A stretch of DNA of 64,000 bases, from positions 17,670,001 to 17,734,000 of the forward strand of contig OZ316898.1 of the NCBI GenBank assembly GCA_973895155.1. Direction: 5' to 3'. The notes under the pieces are model-generated. The model saw nothing but the letters and a program-made list of their open reading frames with translations. It did no database searches and was not told the origin of the DNA. Source of the DNA: Marsupella aquatica. Its lineage: Eukaryota; Marchantiophyta. The position numbers and the translations under genes were made by a program. Shown here in pieces: positions 1 to 12,555 of the stretch; positions within the stretch are counted from its first letter, which is position 1; every line of letters starts with the position of its first letter.

Positions 1-1552
1 TTCAAAATCAACGAGGGACCTCACCCGCTTTTGTAGCACTGCATTCTCTTTTTGCTTTGCTTCTATTTGACTTAATGCATTTCTCAACGTCTTTTGATAT
101 TGTCTATTTTTCTTCAAAGCCTCTGTAAGGACACGCGCGCTTTCCGGGTGACTGTAAATTTTCGTATCCTCTGGCGTTGCGCTCAGATTGTTATCCCCAT
201 GCTCGACTGAAACTCCTTCCAGTCGTCCTGCAGGACTAGCATCACCATACAGGACATCCCCATCTGTTTCATTCCAATTCCCAGGAAGGAACGAGGCGAT
301 TGAACTTCCAATCTCGTCACCCTGCTCGACGCCTATCTCAGATGTTGTTTGGGGGCTGAAACCCCCTTCTCCTTCTCCCACATTTCCGCCTGGCTCGCCT
401 CCTGGATCCATGTGTCTCCAACATCTCAATGAAACCAATTGATGAATCGAACTATTCATTCAAAGCTGCCACGGGAAGAATAATCGGACCACTTCTACAT
501 TTGCGGACAGTCTACAAGCAACTGGATCGAATCGATCCGGAAAGTGCAATATTGTGCCTCCTTCCTTGATCATTACCGTAAGCCGAAAGACTGAACTGTT
601 GTTTTCTCTTCTGTTTCTTCATCTTTGTAAGCCCGAAGACTTTATTTTTGCCAGAATCAGAAGTGACTAGCGGAGAAGACTAGTCTCTCAAGACAAGTTA
701 GTCATGCTGCATAGACGAAAAGTCGTACATTGACACAAAAGACTGGGTTTTTGTTTCTCTCTTCTGTTCGTTTTCCTCCAGAACCTTTCCAGAATCACAA
801 ATGACAGAAAGTGGCGGAAGACTAGTCTCTCAAGACAAGCTAGTGATACTCCTTTGACAAAATGTGAGACCTCCATTGACATAAGCCCTCCACGGACGAC
901 GTCTTTGTTAGTATGAGAAGATGACACGTAAAAGAAAATAATACGCATCCACACAACAAATACCTGGGCTAGCCTGCGGCGAAGGGATTGGATGGGACTT
1001 CTTGTCAGCCCTTAAATCTTCGTTCGTGTCCCTGGTTTCTTCCAGCTTCAGCGAGACCACTTCGGGAAGGCTTGGAACACTTGGAAGACTTGGAACGCTT
1101 GGAACGCCTCCACCCAATTCAGTCTTGTAGAGCTTTTCCACCGAGCGCAAAAGTTCCTCATCATCCTCTTCCTCGTCGCCTTCTTCTTCAGCTTCACTGA
1201 CGACACTATCCAACTTCTTGTCCCCCTTGGTCGCAGTTGCCGTCTTTCCGAACCATGGGGATTCCCCATACCCGAAGGACCCGTACTTGTTTTTTATTGA
1301 TAAAAAGAGCTCGTCGTCGTCTTCCTCTTCCATCTCCTCTTCTTCTTCCTCATCGTCGTTCTCCTCGAATGCTGGCGGAGTCTCCCCGGAGAGGATGCTC
1401 GCAGGAGTGGAGATGTACCCCGCATGACCAACCTCCAGCACGCACGCTCGCTTCAACGCATCAATGTGCTTCCGAAAATTTTCCCCCACTCCAGTCACAA
1501 TATCGTCGTCGTCCTCCGAGTCATCACCTCCTCCATCATTACGAATTGCCAT
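1..1552 (-). CDS. SNAPC4: SNAPC4/MYB4R1-like snRNA-activating subunit, N-terminal part (runs off window start)
   Basis: Two exons are visible: 1552-964 and 401-<1. The ATG is at 1552. Exon 1 ends CAG/GTATTT in phase 1, and exon 2 begins after ATCCAG at 401 in the matching phase, so the frame stays open to the window edge. Exon 1 holds DIDALKRACVLEVG-like sequence (seen as HIDALKRACVLEVG), very acidic runs (about residues 65-82 and 120-130) and a VPSVPSLPSVPSLP repeat. Exon 2 ends in a basic coiled-coil-like stretch containing ALKKNRQYQKTLRNAL and IEAKQKENAVLQKRV. From memory, plant SNAPC4/MYB4R1 proteins carry this order (ALRRAC motif, acidic linker, KNR...QK...L...IEAK) ahead of the Myb repeats, which here would lie outside the window. 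The family binds the proximal sequence element of snRNA genes. Family assignment is by recollection, so moderate confidence; the exon structure is firmer. Confidence 0.6.
402..963 (-). other. Intron 1 of the SNAPC4-like gene
   Basis: GT at 963-962 and AG at 403-402 on the minus strand. It contains two similar segments, around 590-690 and 745-850, that share a CTTCTGT tract and the phrase GACTAGTCTCTCAAGACAAG. This looks like an internal duplication of about 150 bp. No coding content seen. Confidence 0.55.
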
Positions 1553-2035
1553 CGCGTTCTCTTGCAGATTGACCGTGCAGACTCCACAACAAAGGCACCG
1601 AAGCAGAACTACTCTCTAACAAGCAACCGGACCGGCAGTGAGGAAGAATGCAGCTGCACAGGAACTGCGGAAATCACGCAATTACCTCCGTCAGTCTTCC
1701 GATTGGAATCAACAAATTCACTACGAAACAATCGATTGCTCGTTTCCAGACCTACTCTCCGTTTCTTTCTCGCATTAACAAATGCACCATCGCTAAACCC
1801 TCATTCTTCTGCTGACACACACAGACATCCCTAAATTCCATACTCAGCTGTAATAAGATCATACAGCTCCTCGTTGATGTTCAATTCCAAATGTGCAATG
1901 ATATGTCCTTCAATCCTCCATCGCGCATCGTCATGGGTGCTCTGCTCTACATTGCAATTGAAACATCCTTCTCGTCATTGAACACAAAACTACACCGAAG
2001 CCCTCTTTTCCCACCAGGGTTTTGTGCCTACTGTT
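1553..2035. promoter_or_regulatory. Upstream region of the SNAPC4-like gene
   Basis: Sequence upstream of the minus-strand ATG. It presumably holds the promoter and 5' leader, since no other gene lies on this side. I see no clear TATA box or other defined element, and no convincing coding region. Confidence 0.35.
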
Positions 2036-2064
2036 GGCCCTAGAGTTGTTGGTCCCCAGAGTTT

Positions 2065-2200
2065 TTATGGATCTTGGATACAATTTAGTTATTTATTTTG
2101 TTTTATATGGCAAAACTATATTTGTGAGTTTTCTTTATGGATTGGTTTTGATACAATTTGCTATTTTGTTTTATATGGCAAAACTATATTTGGGTTTTTT
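2065..2200. repeat. Imperfect tandem repeat, period about 68 bp, two copies
   Basis: The phrase TTTTATATGGCAAAACTATA occurs near 2101 and again 68 bp later, in matching A/T-rich context (GGATACAATTTAG... and TGATACAATTTGC...). Open frames across it are a by-product of the repeat. Confidence 0.7.
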
Positions 2201-5200
2201 GTCTCCTATATTTATGGTGTTTGGCATAGTACTCTCCTCAAAAGAAAAGAAGGGATGGCATGGAAAATTGATGCACTCACAAATACAGAGAGAAAACTCA
2301 CAAGTCTTTGAGTGAGACACGTTCCAGGGCGAGTTTTAGCTAGTAGGGACTCCACACAGGGTGAGGTGCATTTTCACTCTTTGGCTAATTTACTCAAGGA
2401 TAAATATGGGGTGAGAGAGCCCAGATACTCAAAACTTGTAGGAAAACTAGCCCCGACTACCCATTCTTTGAACTTGAATAGCGGGGAGTACAATAAAAAT
2501 GTCACCAAAATATATTCCTTATTCACATGTTTTGAAGGTTAATGAAATGATATAAAAATTATCATACATATCATCATTTTAATAATCATACATAACATAC
2601 CATAGTACTTTTTTCTATGCATATCCCACTTTCAGTTTTTCTATCCCACATCTAACTTATGCACATATAATATGATGGGGCCATAGAGGTCAATTTCTAA
2701 TATAAATAGAAATCATAACAAAAAATAGTCATGATTATCATTTGACATGACATACATCATAGACATAAGTTTTCTCATCCACATGATGAGCCATGGAGTT
2801 ATGGTCTAGAGTCTTCACTCTAGAAGCCTAGGCCCCAACTCTAGCTTGTAATTGGAGATTTATAAGTAAGATGACTAGGTTTGTCAAAGGATAATGACTA
2901 TGGAAAATCAAAGGTTTGTAGCTATGGAGGCAGCAACACATCAGGAGGTGTATCTTTGGCTTGGCTTGATCATTTTTGGATTGCATAGGTGCGTTGGATT
3001 TGTCTTTGGATGCTCTTGAGGATAAGCTTTGATTTAGGCTTTCCTGGAGCAGCTCCAAGTTGCTAACGTAGCACTCATTGTTAGACCTGAAAATTGGTAA
3101 TAGTCACAACAAATTAGGAGTTGTATCTTGACCATTTTATGATCATTTTAGGTTTGGTTTGGGGCATTGGATATGAACCATGAATCATGTCTCCCATTAG
3201 CTGCTTGAAGTTGAGGGAGCTCAAAGTTCATCCCAAAACTTCAAGATTTAAAGAACAAAGGCCAAATTAAGTGTTGTGGTTTAGGGAGCTATATCTTTGG
3301 CATTTCTTAATCATTTTTGGATTGGACAGGGTTGGAATCATCCTTGAATGCTCTTTAAGGATAAGCATTCAAATCAGGCTTCAGAGGATAGTTTGATGCT
3401 ATGTATTGGAGGTAGATCAGAGAGCTGGAAATTAGGGATTTGAGTGAGAATAAGCCAAAATTTGAGTCACTACTTGTCATGAGGGCTGGCTCATGGCCTT
3501 CCTTGTTGGTTGTTGGATTCCAGACGAGTAGTTGAGGTGCCCTTGGTGGCCCTCAGTGGGTATCAAAGTGCGTGGACAAGGAGACAAGAAGAATTGATAC
3601 AAGATTGAATGATCTAGCTAGGGAGAGCACAGTGTGACTGATTTGAGGTGGAAAATTTGTGTGCATTGCTGGTGGCTTGTGGGTGCTGCTCAAGGATCCA
3701 AGGAGTGATACCTAGGCAAGTAAATGACCCAGGGTTGAGTGTTGGAGAGATTAGAGTGTTGCTTAAATCCAAGAGAGAGATTTCAGGGCTGAAAATGAGT
3801 GTCAGGATCCAATGTCAGGAGTTACCGAGTTACTAGTGACTAGTCTAGAGCTACTTGAGTTACACTTGAAGGTAGGAGCTAGGGGAGGTGCCCTTGGAGG
3901 CCAAAAGTGAGCTCAGTGCAAGAGAGGTGCTTGGAGGTTTGTGAAACTTACCTAGGTAGTGAGTATGAGATTTAGAGTAGATATATAGCAAGTTATATAG
4001 CTAAGTAAATTTTTGGTTTCAAGCTTTGGAAGGGAGTAATTAGATGTCTTGGATGTTGTGGTAGTAGGTACAGAAGTAATAAGTAGGCGGGCAACTCATA
4101 TGAGTGAGTGAGCTCTCAAGTTTGAGTTATTGATAATTAGTTGTGCAAATTTTTAGTTTCAGGGACTTGTATGTTGTTGACTGGTGGAAGCTTTGTGCAT
4201 TTTTGCTCAAGCCAAGCTGATCAACAATTGCAATGTCCTAGCTCTGACTAGGAAAATAGTGTGTATGAGAGAGGTTTCAAACTAGGACATTCACTTGTGT
4301 TGGAAGCTTTGTGAGTTACATAAAACAGTCCTTTGATTCATTTTGCTCTACTGCCCTATTTTTGATTTTGCAAATGACTACTTACAAGTATCAAAAGTGC
4401 ATGATGTTTGTACTACCTTCCATTCAGTTTGGTTGATATTTTGAAAGTGTAGTAAGTGTTACTTGGTTCTGCAAAGTAGAGAGAAGACAAGTCTGGGTAT
4501 CAATTTTTTGTTCTCTTGATAGGGCAATGAAATTGGTGTATTTTGCTTACTTGATCATGGGCCTACTATTCATGCACACTACTAGGGTGTGACAGTTTGG
4601 GTTTCTAGAGATAGTGGCAAGAATCATAATCTGAACAATATAACGAGCAAGTGCGGATTCGTATGAGAACTATCACCAGCCATGATAGAGGCATCAAGTT
4701 GCTTGCTCAAGGAGTTTTGTGTAGGCGTTTGGGCACCAAGGGTACTTAGGCAAGAGTACTGGGATCGGTGAGGGTGCTGGGTGGCTAGGCCCACCACTAA
4801 GGATCAATGACATGCGAGCTTTCCCATACGATGTTCTAACAATCCTTGGTTGTTTTGACCTTTGAGTAAGGGCACGTGTTAAGTTACCACTAGAGCCTCT
4901 ATTTAACCATATCTCACTGTATTAAATTACGTGGTAATGCAGAGTGCTCATACCAAAAAACTCATCTGCTTGTGTATTTCTGCTGCGCCTCTTAACACCC
5001 GTCAAATATGTATTTGTGGCATGCCTACACTAGACCATTTGATCTGATATATGACTCAAATTGTAGATCTCAATGAGATATATAATTAGGAAAAAATAGC
5101 GTCCCAAAATACCTAGTATCCAAGTAGAAAACAGACAAAAACAAATGTTGCATCCCATTCATTAGCAGTGTTTTTGAAATTCAAAATAATTCGGGTAGAT

Positions 5201-5370
5201 ACTAGCAGGGACAATACAAAGTGAATTGCCATAAAGGACGTATGTAAGATCTCTGCACTCATTATGTAGCATGTCAAGGGAGTGTCAGGACGAGTACAAA
5301 AGGCTATCCCAAAAGGCTGTCCTTATGAATGAGAATTTTGAGAAGGTTGGGGAGGTTTTGAGAACAATCT
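2201..5370. other. Gene-free region with diverged repeats, probably retroelement debris
   Basis: No supportable gene. Three diverged copies of a segment recur near 2938, 3106 and 3275 (phrases such as TTGATCATTTTTGGATTG and GGATGCTCTTGAGGATAAGC), spaced roughly 165-180 bp. A perfect 8-bp-arm hairpin lies at 2805-2824. The rest is A/T-rich, with frequent stops in all frames. Confidence 0.5.
2805..2824. repeat. Perfect palindrome, 8-bp arms and 4-nt loop
   Basis: TCTAGAGT-CTTC-ACTCTAGA. The identical 20-mer, with further similarity downstream (CTAGGC, then AAGTAAGATGA), occurs at 32151-32170, so it belongs to a dispersed repeat. Confidence 0.8.
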
Positions 5371-5714
5371 TGTTAGGATTTACTCTTAGGTCTAGAGTAA
5401 CAACTGTACCGTAGTTAGGGCTAACCTTAGTTGCAAACTAGGTCAGGTTAGTCATGTTGTGCACACACTATACCCAAACAGTGTTTGCTTGGAGAAAAGG
5501 AACTCGGGCTCATTGTTACTAAGCCAGTTGAGAGATAGGGAGAGCTATGCTATGGATGCTTGGTATGGGCGGTCGGCCTAGAGTGTAGTAAAGCTCTTGT
5601 GTGTTCCCGTGGACGTAGCCTCATGTGGAGGTGAACCACGTATTTCTCGGTGCCAATACTTGTGCATTAGATGATTCATGTGCTTGCTGTTGCGATTGTT
5701 GTCTATGCTCAACA
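5371..5714 (+). mobile_element. Solo LTR (344 bp), relative of the Copia LTR family in this window
   Basis: Begins TGTTAGGATTTACTCTTAG and ends GCTCAACA, matching the termini of the 332-bp LTRs at 49669 and 56120. It shares internal blocks such as GTGGACGTAGCCT and GAGGTGAACCACGTA. It is flanked by a perfect 5-bp duplication AATCT (5366-5370 and 5715-5719). No internal region or partner LTR is present, so this is a solo LTR left by LTR-LTR recombination. It is clearly more diverged than the other copies, so it is an older insertion or a sister subfamily. Confidence 0.88.
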
Positions 5715-8133
5715 AATCTTAGCTCATTGGAAATTTGAAAAAGAAGAAGCTCCCAAGCAATTTAAGCCTCATATGAAGTTTCTTGTATAAATCATGTATA
5801 TTGATGCGTCCGTCAAATGCAGGATCCTAGGGCTACCATGGATGTATGAAATTTTGAATTGGACAAGGATACTGTATAAAAAGCTTGGTTGGTGAACTTG
5901 TAGATAGTCTTAGTTGTTGTCTCTGTAGGGTCGTTCCAATTTTCTCCTTTCCCATCTTATGTTGTGCGCTGGTGTTTTGTGAAAGGATCTAAAAATTGCA
6001 CCAAATTAATGCCATTAATTACCTGTCCCCTCAAAGTTGGTTATCAATATCACATTTTGTATTAGCTTTCTTACTCTTCAATAGCCCATATGAATTTTGT
6101 GACTATTGGTATGTTCAGTCTGAACATAGAGGGAATTGAAGGTAACAATTTACTTATGTTAAGTCATGGACCGATTCTTTATTATCAGCAGGGTGGGGAT
6201 TGGCACCTGGTCTATGTCTTACCTTTCTCTAGTAATCTTTTTAGGTGTTTTTTTAATTGAGGCAACCCGTCAGTTTTTTACTTTGTTTACTATAGTGTTT
6301 GGGATGGACAGTCCTATCTTTCTCTAGTAATTTATCATTTTTTTTACTTAGGCAACACATCAGTTTTTTACTTTGTCTACCATGATGTCTGGTATGAATC
6401 GAGCCTCCTGATCTTCCTAGTAGATTTCATAAACATCCTCCTCGAGGTGTTGGTCCTTCGAGACCGAAGTACCCAAGTGATGACATGGAACATAGGAAGT
6501 GGACAAGGCCCAGATGCCAAGCCACCAATCCAGTCCCATTGGAGCGACGGGATGAGTGGGAGGGTCTCAGGGGTTTATTGGGGGATGGCCTGAATACAAC
6601 ACACGCTACAATTGTTCACTGGTTTTGTTCACTGGTTGCCTGACACTTGTAGAGTTCAAATTGATGAGTTGAGGATGTAGGGAGCAAATGAGGCAGCAAC
6701 AATGCAACATCACGCATTGGCACCTGGGGTAGAGAGACCAGAACCATCAGTTGCACCCGGCACTAGGTCATGTTTGATCTCAATTCAGACCTACAGTAGT
6801 TAGAGGAGGAGCCAGATGTAGGTTCCTCTGGGATAATGCCTTCTTGTCTCATTTTCATTGGATAGATGTATCACTGTTTTCGGTGTTGTGTCCAACGTCA
6901 CTGAAACTATGTATTTCTCTTACATTGTACATTGTAGAAGCCTATATACCCAAAATGGAATTAATTGTACACTAGTCTTCGAAATGGATTTTGGTCTTCC
7001 TAATGGATTTTCAATGGAAAACTTTTTATTGTTTTTTGTATTGTTTCAAATTCAAATTCAAGTCACACAATTCACTTCTCCTTTGTGAGCCTAACAATTG
7101 CGATACATTGTTAGGACTCTTTGCATGAGCAACAACCCTCACATGATGAGGGAGGACCCGGGGGAGGACATGAAGATGTTTCCCCTGACCACCGTGTCTC
7201 AGGTCCAACCAATGAATGACTACTTAATTATATATATGACATTGTTAGATGTATCATGCTAATTATATACCCAAAATACTATGTCACTCGCATAATATTT
7301 CTCGGGCACATTGTTTTAGACTATCTCCAACAATTACTAACATGTCATGCAGGATGACAATGACTCCATCAGGCATGATAGACTACTTTGGAGTTGAAGG
7401 GGAGGACATCATACCTTTGGATGGATGTGACGACGTAGATGTTTCAGTTGCTCTAGGGGTTGAGGTATGCCATGCCTCAATTTTTCTATCCATTTTGTAC
7501 TACAGAATTTTGACTTTTAACTGATCCGCTTGTTTTGTGGTTGCAAATCTCAAGCTCGAGCTTTCATTGTCAAGATGATGCACCGTCCATTATTCAGGAC
7601 TCTCGACCTTTACCAACAACACAGGTCATAGATTCTCGAAGGGAATGTAGTAATAGATTCTCAGCCTCCAATTGTCCCCCCTTCTGTTGCAGATACTAGT
7701 AGAATTAGATTTGCACTTCATGTTCCTGCTAGAGTAGGGTTTTTGGAGCGTCTTTTGGTACATACTTTGGTAGACCAACTCCTTCCTACATGTCATATAT
7801 TTGGATGTCCTCTTACTCCTCGAGTAGAGCATATCCATGGATTGCAGCAGGTATGGTCCATTCACATTAGTTGTGGTCAAGAAGGTCATGGGTGGACTTT
7901 CATTACTAGTGAGATGGATCCAAGATAATCAGGGCACACACATGATTACACCTATGTTATATCATTCTACATTGTGCACTGGTTTGACCTATACCATTGG
8001 CCTTAGTCACTTCACATTTAGTATTACATGTTCCTAGTCTACATCATTTGCATGACTTCCAGACTGGCCACGGAGGAGGGAGAACCCGAGTCCTTTGTGT
8101 TCTAGGCCCAATCTCCCTTACCAAGTGGTTCTC
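5715..8133. other. Gene-free region with a tandem duplication and exon-like fragments
   Basis: No confident gene. A roughly 95-bp duplication lies at about 6205-6400 (CTTTCTCTAGTAAT... and CAGTTTTTTACTTTGT in both halves). Short open stretches with plausible splice borders occur at about 7100-7206, 7344-7463 (preceded by CAG, followed by GAG/GTATGC) and 7735-7927. I recognise none of them; they could be remains of a transposon gene or chance. Confidence 0.4.
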
Positions 8134-8570
8134 ATCTTTACATCTTACAGACTCCGTTCCTTTCCTTTGCCTTACTTGTAGAGTGGAGTAATGTGACTTT
8201 ACATGTTACAGACTCAATTCCATTCCTTTGCCTTACCTGTAAAGTGAGCTTTACATGGTTACAGACTCCGTTCCATTCCTTTGCCTTACCTGTAAAGTGG
8301 AGTAACATGACTTTATATGTTACAGACTCCGTTCCGTTCTGTTGCCTTACCTGTAAAGTGGAGTAAAGTGAATTTACATGTTACAGAATCCGTTCCGTTC
8401 CTTTTGCCTTACGTGTAAAGTGGAGGGGACTTTACATGACTTTACATGACTTTACATGTTACAGACTCCGTTCCGTTCCTTCGCCTTACCTGTAAAGTGA
8501 AGTAACCTGACTTTACATGTTACAGACTCCGTTCCGTTCCTTTGCCTTACCTGTAAAGTGGAGTAACGTG
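8134..8570. repeat. Minisatellite, unit about 61 bp, seven imperfect copies
   Basis: Consensus phrases are CTTTACATGTTACAGACTCC, GTTCCGTTCCTTTGCCTTAC and CTGTAAAGTGGAGTAACGTG. The fifth-to-sixth junction carries a triplication of the 10-mer ACTTTACATG (about 8430-8460). Each unit begins with CTTTACA and nearly ends with TGTAAAG, so each can fold on itself. It lies 640 bp upstream of the SEC14-like start codon. Confidence 0.9.
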
Positions 8571-9209
8571 TCCGTCGAGGCGATTGTACATTGGGAAGGC
8601 CGAAACCCGATGCTGAGAGCGTTGCTGTCTCTCGTGTCGTTCGTTCTTTCGTCCGCGAAGAGCACGATGATGATTCAAGTTATGCCCGAATAAAATTGAT
8701 CGATGCAGTTTACGCAGACTGTAACTTCTCTCTTGCGCTCTTCACGTGGAGCACGAGACAGAGGATTATGGTGTTGTGATTGGTGTGGTGTGGGTTCGGA
8801 TGGGATGGTAGGGACTAGAGAGTAGGCACACTTTGAGCACTACAGTGCTGGTGCTGGTGCTGCTTCTCCGACTTGGCCAATGGCACGGCAGGTGATGAGA
8901 TTGAGTAGAGGCGTAGGAGGAGCAAGATGATTGACCTATTGGAACATTTAAAAAACGTCGATTAGAATCTGCCAGGATGACGATGCGGGCCTGTTCAACG
9001 AGGATTTCGCAGGGAACTGGTGATGTTTGTAGTCGCATGGACGGGCTGTGATTTTTGAAATGAAATTCTGTTGTGGAATCCTCGGACTGGGAGTTTCCGC
9101 TTTAAAATTGGAGAGGCTGTGAAGGATTTGGGTAAACGGCCATCGTGTACTGTAGAAGGAAAGTGGCGCCGCGTTCGGCCTTGTCTCGGCCTCTGTTGTT
9201 GTCGATGCC
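8571..9209 (+). promoter_or_regulatory. Promoter and 5' leader region of the SEC14-like gene
   Basis: Stretch between the minisatellite and the SEC14-like ATG. Open frames on both strands here are short and unrecognised. No defined promoter motif is evident. Confidence 0.35.
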
Positions 9210-12200
9210 ATGGCGGCAGCAAGAGGGCCGAGGAAGGCGCGGAAGGACGAGCACCACCCTATGACGAGCAGCTTCGACGGAGGAGATGGCTTGAGATCAT
9301 CTTCAAGGATGGATGGAAAGAAGAGGGAGAGCATTTCGGGGAGTAAATTCGTGGGCAGGGATGTTGGATCGAGCAGAGTGAGGAGCCAGCAGGCTAAGGC
9401 AACAGAAGATAAAATTGCTGCTGCTCAAGTACCTGTGAGCGAAACCAACAGGTTTTCCTCCGTTTCTTTGCCCCGAAGGCTTTTGAGAACGTCCATGGCA
9501 CCAATCCTGTCTCTGACGAGGGTTCGTATCACAAAAGCTTCCACGGGGCAATTTGTCGTGTTTTTACTGAGGGTTGCCGCCTTAGAGGCTGTGAGGAGAG
9601 TATCCCTTAGGGGCAAGTGTCCGCAAGTTTGGTGGGGACTCCAAGGGATCTCTCTGTTGAAAGCTCCACCATTTAGCTGGTTTCTGCGATGGGCTCCTTT
9701 GCGACACCTTGTGGAAGGAACACAGGTTGGTTATGCACTGCTGCTTCTATAGACTTTGATGTTGCCGCGGCCACTCAAATGGTTCGCTTCCGTCACTCCT
9801 TGCTAGATTCGATAGAGTGATCCATTCCAGCTATGTGCTAATTTGATTTTTCCTGTTTTATTGTTGGTTAGAGTTCACGTCTCACGTCCGTGACGACTCC
9901 CCTCGTCGTCCATCTCTTTTGGTGGGTATTGGTGGGGGGACGTCACGGTACACATCTTCGAGTTGACTGGGGGTTATCTCTAGTTCGAAGAGAATTTAGA
10001 AGACGAACTGTCCTGTCCTGTTAATGTTGTGAATTTTGTAAGAAAACAATTGGCTCATTTGCGGCATCAATTGTGCCGTAGCTTTCTCTCATTTGCTTGA
10101 CCTTGCTGAATTGGAATTTAATTGGCTACGAACTTAGTCCTGTTTTTCTTTTGTTTTGCAGAGCTTTTCCAAACCATTGATTTTTCTCTCTCTTGCAACA
10201 GCTGTTTCTAGTGCTATAGATGAATATCAACAAGCTTCTGATCCTGACGTGCTGGACAGAGTGTTAGCTCCTCCGCAAGATCCACAGGTGGAAAGGTAAA
10301 TCTCGTCATGTATCTGATGATGGGTAATTGCCTGTATTATTGTATTCCCTACCACAAGCTGAAGCACTTACAATGAGCTGAGTTGAAAGCTACTGGACAA
10401 CTTATCCCTTGCATTGAACATGAAACTTGAAATGGGAAGAAATCTCTGGGCTTAAGAATCAGGACCTGCAGTCAAGGACTGATGTTCATTTCCGTGATTA
10501 ATGATTATTTCAGTAATTTGGTTTGTGTTTTATGAGGTTGGAGAAGCCATCTCTTTTGCCCACAAGTATACTTAAGCTGCCTGTAACGGATCTTTCACAT
10601 CACAGGATTGTCGTTCGTTATGAAAGTGTAGAAAGATGTTCGCTGAGCATCCTAAACATGGGTCCACTTCAGAAAAAGACTGAACTCTTTGGTGCTCACA
10701 CAAATTTGCCACACACCAATTTGGTGCAGGACTAGAGCTCAAGTTTCCGAAACAAGACCGACCGAGACAATGAATGACCTTAGGCAAGTCCTGGAGTCAG
10801 GAAAAGTTGAGGTGCCAGAAAGGTACGCAGAAACCCCCTAGCAACTCTTACATTGTGTCTAGAACTTTGCGTCGAACTGTACGCTAGAAGTGAAGTTTGC
10901 TACTTATGTGCTACAATGGGGTAGGTTTGAGTGCGCACATTACTCAACGCTGTCCACAGGAAATAAAAGTTTGTATCCAAAAGAGAAAAGAAGGAAAAAT
11001 GAAATAGAAGACATGTGCAGGTGCGCTGCAGGTGTCAATCGAACATTTGCCTAAAATTTGTGTTTGAGGCTTTCCATGATAGTAAGGAAAGTCATGACTG
11101 TCATCTGCGTTGGACGTATAACGAGCAACCGTATGTGCCAGGACAAACAGCTTGGAAGGGTAGAATTTTCCTGAGACGCTTTTGATAGGCTCGATTTTCG
11201 GTTGTATACTAGGTGTTAGGACAGTGTATGAGCCTACCTGCTTCAAAGTTTAGGAGAGTTTCGGCTTTGAACGTGTATTCGACATACATATAACCAGTAT
11301 CTGACCCACTGAGGTAGCGAAGGTCTTCGTGTTATATTACTGTTGATACCTAGAGGCATGAGGATGAGTATAGTAAGCAGTTTTTTTGGATTTTGCTTAG
11401 GCTTTCAGGTCAGGAACTGGAAAATTTCTTTATGGCCGCAAATGGGAGTGTGAAGAAATTTGTTGCCAAAGTGCAAAGGACCATAAGCTGGAGGCGGACA
11501 TACTACTTTCTAACCAGTGAAGAGTTGAAGCAATGGTCATATCTTGTCGACTGGCATGACGTTGATGCCAAACTCAGGCCTACTCTTGTCATTCGTCTTG
11601 GTCCTGCATATGCCACCCTCCCAGCCGATGAGCGTCCTCGTTTCTGCCAAGCTGTGGGTGAGTAGTGACCGTCCTTTTTACCGTGCGTGCTCCATATCTT
11701 CATCTTTAGCTATTTTTGTTCCGAGCATGTCATGAGAAGTGCACTGTTTGATTCCCTCCTTGCCTCTAATAGTGTCGCAGGTGGAGTACGGTGTTCTTCA
11801 CCTTCTTAATGAAGTGGACCCGAGGATTACCGTCATAATGGACTGTAAGGGGACAACTGCCATTGGATTCCCAGTGCACATGATGAAGACCTGTGCTGTG
11901 CTCGTACAAGACAACTATCCAACACGGCTAGCTTGTCTTTTTGCTGTCAACCTTCCTCCTGTTGTGAAAATTGTTGCCAATGCTGTCATTCAGGTATGAT
12001 TGTTAGTATCAGTAGCACTTGGCCTGATGTGATGCTGCTGTCAAAATTTGCAAGGCTTTCCCGCATCTAGTCAAGTTCAAGCTCGCAACTAGCTCGGTTG
12101 GTATTTTTTGGTGTTTTGGCACGGGATCTGACAACGAATTTTTCCCAAATTTCTTCAACCAGGTTGTGGGCCAGACTACGCGTGAGAAACTTAATCTGCT

Positions 12201-12555
12201 CGGAGATGTGTATTTGACGGCACTTTCAGAACATCTTGGTGGGACGGACAAGGTGCCTGCACGCTTAGGGGGAGCCTGCCATTGTTCAGACTGTATGGTA
12301 GAAAGGACATCAGGCGGAGCAGTTCACCGAGTCTCTCAAGATAACAATGTTTTTAGTTATGGTCAAAGGAGACTTGAAATGGAGTTTGTAGAAGATGAGA
12401 CTGCTGACCCAGGACATGGATTTCAAGAGGATGTTTTTAGCGGTTACCAGTCCTACTATAATGTCTTGAGAATAGCAATCGTAGGTTTTCTTATGCTTTG
12501 GGCTTTGATTGCTCTGGCGGCGGGTGTGCATGAACCTGAACTTCATCCAACTTGA
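9210..12555 (+). CDS. SEC14/CRAL-TRIO lipid-transfer protein with C-terminal membrane anchor
   Basis: Six exons: 9210-9725, 10162-10295, 10730-10822, 11401-11657, 11773-11993, 12163-12555; phases agree and give 537 residues. The acceptor of exon 5 is CTAATAG at 11772: only this choice keeps the frame and yields VVSQVEYGV. The N-terminal part has a basic Ser-rich head, a short hydrophobic stretch (about 113-128) and CPQVWWGLQGISLLKAPPF. Residues about 248-470 form the CRAL-TRIO lipid-binding fold, with ITVIMDCKGT, MKTCAVLVQDNYPTRLACLF and the terminal LGGACHCSDC. Near the C-terminus YYNVLRIAIVGFLMLWALI is a probable transmembrane helix, leaving a short tail. The family moves phosphatidylinositol or other lipids between membranes; the anchor suggests a fixed membrane location. 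Ligand and compartment cannot be read from sequence. Confidence 0.85.

Noticed and set aside
2805-2840. Helitron 3' end (hairpin followed by CTAGG)
   Set aside because: Spacing is only suggestive and I could not define a 5' TC end or an insertion between A and T.
3545-3565. Degenerate primer-binding-site-like GGGTATCAAAGTGCG
   Set aside because: Several mismatches to the initiator tRNA-Met complement and no LTR end beside it.
4588-5010. TGTGACAG...CCGTCA as a possible Gypsy LTR
   Set aside because: No second LTR, no convincing target duplication and no primer-binding site.
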